DNA from: Chitinimonas arctica
GTDB lineage: Bacteria; Pseudomonadota; Gammaproteobacteria; Burkholderiales; Chitinimonadaceae
DNA: 64,000 nt
Direction of reading: 5' to 3'
Assembly: GCF_007431345.1 (NCBI RefSeq)
Contig: NZ_CP041730.1
Span: 4,650,001-4,714,000 of the forward strand
Made by a program: the position numbers and the translations under genes. Below the pieces are notes generated by a model that worked only from the letters and a program-made list of their open reading frames with translations, was not told the DNA's origin and did no database searches. The first letter of the stretch is position 1, and every line of letters starts with the position of its first letter. Shown piece by piece: positions 60,692 to 64,000 of this stretch.

Positions 60692-61792
60692 TTATTGGAT
60701 CCGGCCGGGGATTCTCGGCGTGGCGACCGCTACGTCGGCGTTTTGCGCCCGGTGGCGAAGGGCGTGATCGATCAGCACCAGGGCAAGCATGGCTTCGGCG
60801 ATGGGGGTGGCGCGTATGCCCACGCAGGGGTCGTGCCGGCCGGTGGTGGAAACCTCGACCGCTTGGCCTTGCTTGTCTATCGAATTGCGCGGCTGCGGAA
60901 TGCTGGAGGTGGGCTTGATGGCGATGCTGGCACGGATGGCTTGGCCGGTGGAGACGCCGCCGAGCACGCCGCCGGCATGGTTGCTGGCAAAACCGGCCGG
61001 CGTAAGTTCGTCGCCATGCAGGCTGCCGCGTTGCGCCACCACATCGAAGCCATCGCCGATTTCCACGCCCTTGACCGCGTTGATGCTCATCAGCGCATGG
61101 GCGATATCCGCATCCAGCCTGTCGTAGACCGGTTCACCCCAGCCGACGGGAACGTTTTCGGCGACCACCTCGATGCGCGCGCCTATCGAGTCGCGCTCGG
61201 CGCGAATGCGGTCCATATAGCTTTCCAGCGCCGGGACGATTTCATCGTTCGGGGCAAAGAAGGCATTTTCGCCGATGTGCTGCCAGGATTTGAAGGGAAT
61301 GGCGATCTCGCCCAGCTGGCTCATATAGCCGCGGATCTCGATGCCGAACTGTTCCTTCAGCCATTTCTTGGCGATGGCGCCGGCGGCGACCCGCACCGCG
61401 GTCTCGCGGGCCGAGCTGCGGCCGCCGCCACGATAGTCGCGGATGCCGTACTTATGCCAGTACGTATAGTCGGCATGGCCGGGCCGGAAGGTTTCGACGA
61501 TCTTGCCGTAGTCCTGGCTGCGCTGGTCGGTATTGCGTATCAGCAGGGCGATGGGATGGCCGGTGGTCTTGCCCTCGAAGGTGCCGGACAGGATTTCGAC
61601 CCGGTCCGCCTCTTGCCGCTGCGTCACATGCCGGCTGGTGCCGGGTTTGCGGCGGTCCAGTTCCGCCTGGATGTCGGCCTCGCAGATCGCCAATCCCGGT
61701 GGGCAGCCGTCCACCACGCAGCCGATGGCCGGGCCGTGGCTCTCGCCGAAGGAGGTAACCGTGAACAACAGACCCAAGGAACTACCCGACAT
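60692..61792 (-). CDS. aroC: Chorismate synthase
   Basis: 366-residue AroC, the last shikimate step (EPSP to chorismate, with reduced FMN). Start MSGSSLGLLFTVTSFGESHG at 61792 with AATSGS-type family beginning. Motifs: GHPIALLIRNTDQRSQDYGK, RGGGRSSARETAVRVAAGAI and the late TGRHDPCVGIRATPIAEAML. An upstream in-frame extension is not conserved. Stands alone here. Confidence 0.97.
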   Translation of the reverse strand: MSGSSLGLLFTVTSFGESHGPAIGCVVDGCPPGLAICEADIQAELDRRKPGTSRHVTQRQEADRVEILSGTFEGKTTGHPIALLIRNTDQRSQDYGKIVETFRPGHADYTYWHKYGIRDYRGGGRSSARETAVRVAAGAIAKKWLKEQFGIEIRGYMSQLGEIAIPFKSWQHIGENAFFAPNDEIVPALESYMDRIRAERDSIGARIEVVAENVPVGWGEPVYDRLDADIAHALMSINAVKGVEIGDGFDVVAQRGSLHGDELTPAGFASNHAGGVLGGVSTGQAIRASIAIKPTSSIPQPRNSIDKQGQAVEVSTTGRHDPCVGIRATPIAEAMLALVLIDHALRHRAQNADVAVATPRIPGRIQ

Positions 61793-62027
61793 GATGCACC
61801 CTCGTGGAATAACGAATGACTTTAAGCTGTGCCGGCATGCAACCGACGGCGGCGGCCAGTCTATCACAGGGGCCGGCGCCGCCTCGCTTGCCGGGCGGCT
61901 CGTCGTGCTAGAATTCGATTGACGTACACGTCAACCATGACCGAAGGTTATGGTCCGGCGGCGGTAGTCCGGCCGCATTGCGATACCGAGCGGGCGCATT
62001 CGCCCCATTCCCAGGAGACAACACCCC

Positions 62028-62729
62028 ATGTCCGGGTTCAATAAAGTCGTTAACAGCCTCGATTCGGCGCTGGCCGGCTTCCAGGACGGCATGACCGTCA
62101 TGGTGGGCGGCTTCGGCCTCTGCGGCATTCCCGAAGGGCTGATACGCAGCGTCTACGAGGCCGGCCACACAGGTCTTACCGTGATTTCCAACAATGCCGG
62201 CGTGGACGGCTTCGGTCTGGGCCTGTGGCTGGAGAAGCGCCAGATCCGCACCATGATCGCCTCGTACGTGGGAGAGAATGCCTTGTTCGAACAGCTGCTG
62301 CTGTCGGGCGAGATGGAAGTGATCCTGACACCGCAAGGCACGCTGGCCGAGAAGATCCGCGCCGGCGGCGCCGGTATCCCGGCCTTCTACACGGCGACCG
62401 GCTACGGCACCCAGGTGGCGGAAGGCAAGCCCACGGCGGAATTCGACGGCCGCATGTATGTGCAGGAACGCGCCTTGACGGCCGATTTCGCGCTGGTGCG
62501 CGCCTGGAAGGCGGATGAATACGGCAATCTGGTGTTCCGCAAGACGGCCATGAACTTCAATCCGATGATGGCCACCGCCGGCCGTATCACCGTGGCGGAA
62601 GTGGAAGAGATCGTCCCGGCCGGCAGCCTGGACCCGGAGCATATCCATACGCCCGGCATTTATGTGCACCGTGTGATCAAGGGTAGCTTCGAGAAGCGCA
62701 TCGAACAACGCACCGTGCGGAAGGCATAA
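62028..62729 (+). CDS. scoA: CoA-transferase subunit A (3-oxoacid type)
   Basis: 233-residue alpha subunit of a class I CoA-transferase, likely succinyl-CoA:3-ketoacid CoA-transferase. MVGGFGLCGIPEGLIRSVYE and ILTPQGTLAEKIRAGGAGIP are the family motifs. Ten bases separate it from scoB, forming a two-gene operon. Substrate (acetoacetate) is inferred from close similarity to ScoA. Confidence 0.92.
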   Translation: MSGFNKVVNSLDSALAGFQDGMTVMVGGFGLCGIPEGLIRSVYEAGHTGLTVISNNAGVDGFGLGLWLEKRQIRTMIASYVGENALFEQLLLSGEMEVILTPQGTLAEKIRAGGAGIPAFYTATGYGTQVAEGKPTAEFDGRMYVQERALTADFALVRAWKADEYGNLVFRKTAMNFNPMMATAGRITVAEVEEIVPAGSLDPEHIHTPGIYVHRVIKGSFEKRIEQRTVRKA

Positions 62730-62739
62730 GGAGAATCAG

Positions 62740-63396
62740 ATGGCACTTTCCCGCGAACAAATCGCCATGCGCGTCGCGCAGGAATTGCGCGACGGCTATT
62801 ACGTCAACCTGGGGATCGGTATTCCCACCCTGGTGGCGAACTATATCCCCGTTGGTATGGAAGTCATGCTGCAGTCCGAGAACGGCCTGCTCGGAATGGG
62901 TCAATTCCCGACCGATGCGGAAGTCGATGCCGACCTGATCAATGCCGGCAAGCAGACCGTGACCACCATCCCCGGCGCCGCATTCTTCAGCTCGGCCGAG
63001 TCCTTCGCCATGATCCGGGGCGGGCATGTCGACCTGACCGTGCTGGGCGCGTTCGAAGTGGACGTCAATGGCAGCATCGCCAGCTGGATGGTTCCGGGCA
63101 AGCTGGTCAAGGGCATGGGCGGCGCGATGGACCTGGTGGCCGGCGCCCAGAATATCGTGGTGACCATGCAGCACACCGACAAGGCCGGCAATTCCAAGCT
63201 GCTGCCGGCCTGCACCTTGCCGCTGACGGGCGTCAGCTGCATCCGCAAGGTGGTGACCGATCTGGCGGTGGTGGCCATTTCCGACGGCCGCTTCCATTTG
63301 CTGGAGCGGGCGCCGGGCGTCAGCGTGGAGGAAATTGTCGCGAAGACCGCCGGGGCCATGCATGTGCCGGAGCATGTGCCGGAAATGCGTGTGTAA
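62740..63396 (+). CDS. scoB: CoA-transferase subunit B (3-oxoacid type)
   Basis: 218-residue beta subunit. YYVNLGIGIPTLVANYIPV and the active-site Glu in LQSENGLLGMG are visible, with the oxyanion region GAAFFSSAESFAMIRGGHVD. With ScoA it would interconvert acetoacetate and acetoacetyl-CoA, fitting a PHA-making organism. AAGGAG lies before the start; a terminator follows at 63416. Confidence 0.94.
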   Translation: MALSREQIAMRVAQELRDGYYVNLGIGIPTLVANYIPVGMEVMLQSENGLLGMGQFPTDAEVDADLINAGKQTVTTIPGAAFFSSAESFAMIRGGHVDLTVLGAFEVDVNGSIASWMVPGKLVKGMGGAMDLVAGAQNIVVTMQHTDKAGNSKLLPACTLPLTGVSCIRKVVTDLAVVAISDGRFHLLERAPGVSVEEIVAKTAGAMHVPEHVPEMRV

Positions 63397-63415
63397 GCTG
63401 CAGGGCGATTTACAG

Positions 63416-63447
63416 AAGACCACCTTTATCGTTCAAGGTGGTCTTTT
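63416..63447 (+). terminator. Rho-independent terminator after scoB
   Basis: Perfect stem AAGACCACCTT / AAGGTGGTCTT with an 8-base loop, then TT. Confidence 0.85.
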
Positions 63448-63538
63448 GCTTTGCGTGGCAGGCTATCCCATCGTTTGAGGGGCAAGGGCGGGGAGGCTAC
63501 ATTTTCACCTGGTTTTACCATGCGATAAGAGACCCGCC

Positions 63539-63904
63539 ATGGCAATGTCCCTCAAGATCGACGACACGCTCAAAGGCCGCGTCCAACATCTCACCAGCCG
63601 TCGCTCGTCCCACTGGATCAAGCTCGAAGCCGTCCGGCAATACGTCGAGCGCGTGAAAGCCCGAGAAAACTTCAAGCAGGTAGCCTTAGCCTCTTGGGCG
63701 GCCTATCGGGAAACCGGCCGGCACTTGACCGGTCAGGAAGTGCGCGCATGGTTGAGCACATGGGGCGAAGACGAAAGGGCTTTGCCCATTGGCTGGCCGA
63801 TCCCAAATGAAATTGTCCAACAGGCTGTTGGACAATTTCCCGGGGGGCACAATCTGGCAACACGGAAGCGGCCGTTCGCGAATTGCACCTTTCGAGAGGA
63901 TTGA
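63539..63904 (+). CDS. Ribbon-helix-helix antitoxin-like protein
   Basis: 121-residue frame. The first about 85 residues match CopG/StbD-like RHH antitoxins (MSLKIDDTLKGRVQHLTSRR, then AYRETGRHLTGQEVRAWLST). The tail beyond residue about 88 (from DERALPIGWPIPNEIV) has no counterpart I know and runs across a 12-bp palindrome (AAATTGTCCAAC / GTTGGACAATTT at 63810-63838), so the original end may have been replaced. No ParE/RelE-type toxin gene is visible before the window ends. Confidence 0.7.
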   Translation: MAMSLKIDDTLKGRVQHLTSRRSSHWIKLEAVRQYVERVKARENFKQVALASWAAYRETGRHLTGQEVRAWLSTWGEDERALPIGWPIPNEIVQQAVGQFPGGHNLATRKRPFANCTFRED

Positions 63905-64000
63905 ACAGTCAAGATCGACGTTCGGGAAAGAGATCCTCGTCTCTAGCGGTATAAATCGAGCGGAATGCCTCTCAAACCAGCACGCCACCGCCGTCCACGA

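Overview
The window is about 62% G+C chromosomal DNA from a flagellated, aerobic betaproteobacterium. The hmu haem locus, the PII, ScpA/ScpB, SmpB, GuaA and AroC sequences and the phasin gene fit Neisseriales/Burkholderiales, perhaps near Chitinimonas or Chromobacterium; that placement is inference from the protein sequences, since no rRNA is present.

Layout. 1-3.1 kb: end of a flagellar switch/export operon (fliM' fliN fliO fliP fliQ fliR). 3.4-5.1 kb: two AT-richer orphan genes of unknown function. 5.2-7.6 kb (minus strand): glnB, a PpiC-type foldase, a YciI::BolA fusion and yciB. 7.7-14.5 kb: a complete haem-uptake locus (hemP, TonB receptor, hmuS, hmuT, a VOC gene, hmuU, hmuV) with Fur-box-like sites before hemP. 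14.6-20.5 kb: a VWA-domain gene, then an aldehyde dehydrogenase / TAT-signal subunit / GMC oxidoreductase oxidation cluster and a TetR regulator. 20.6-25.4 kb: 4.5S RNA, an asparaginase gene with a 1-base frameshift, smpB, a degenerate GGDEF gene and guaA. 25.5-36 kb: accessory region with a lipoprotein, a decayed gene copy, an AbiE type IV toxin-antitoxin pair, a short-chain dehydrogenase, a DNA-binding-domain/kinase/TPR membrane protein, a small HTH protein, and an exported caspase-like protein with an exported partner. 36.2-44.5 kb: a TonB receptor flanked by two near-identical putative small-RNA units, an IS3-family element, a Ser-rich protein with a eukaryotic-looking p97-binding (SHP-box-like) motif, two prepilins, and a tandem pair of paralogous orphan genes built on a repeated module of about 55 residues. 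44.6-64 kb: mostly housekeeping (an antiquitin-type dehydrogenase, PepSY/PAP2/two-component locus, MarC, CorC-like protein, scpA-scpB, HDOD signalling protein, phasin, LysR, TauE/SafE-like protein, aroC, scoA-scoB) and an orphan ribbon-helix-helix protein at the right edge.

The least explained material is in the AT-richer islands (3.4-5.1 and 39.8-44.5 kb). The main candidates for something undescribed are the tandem module-repeat paralogues, the Ser-rich SHP-motif protein beside them, and the duplicated promoter/CU-rich/terminator units at 36.24 and 38.48 kb. All calls come from reading the sequence; no database search was run.
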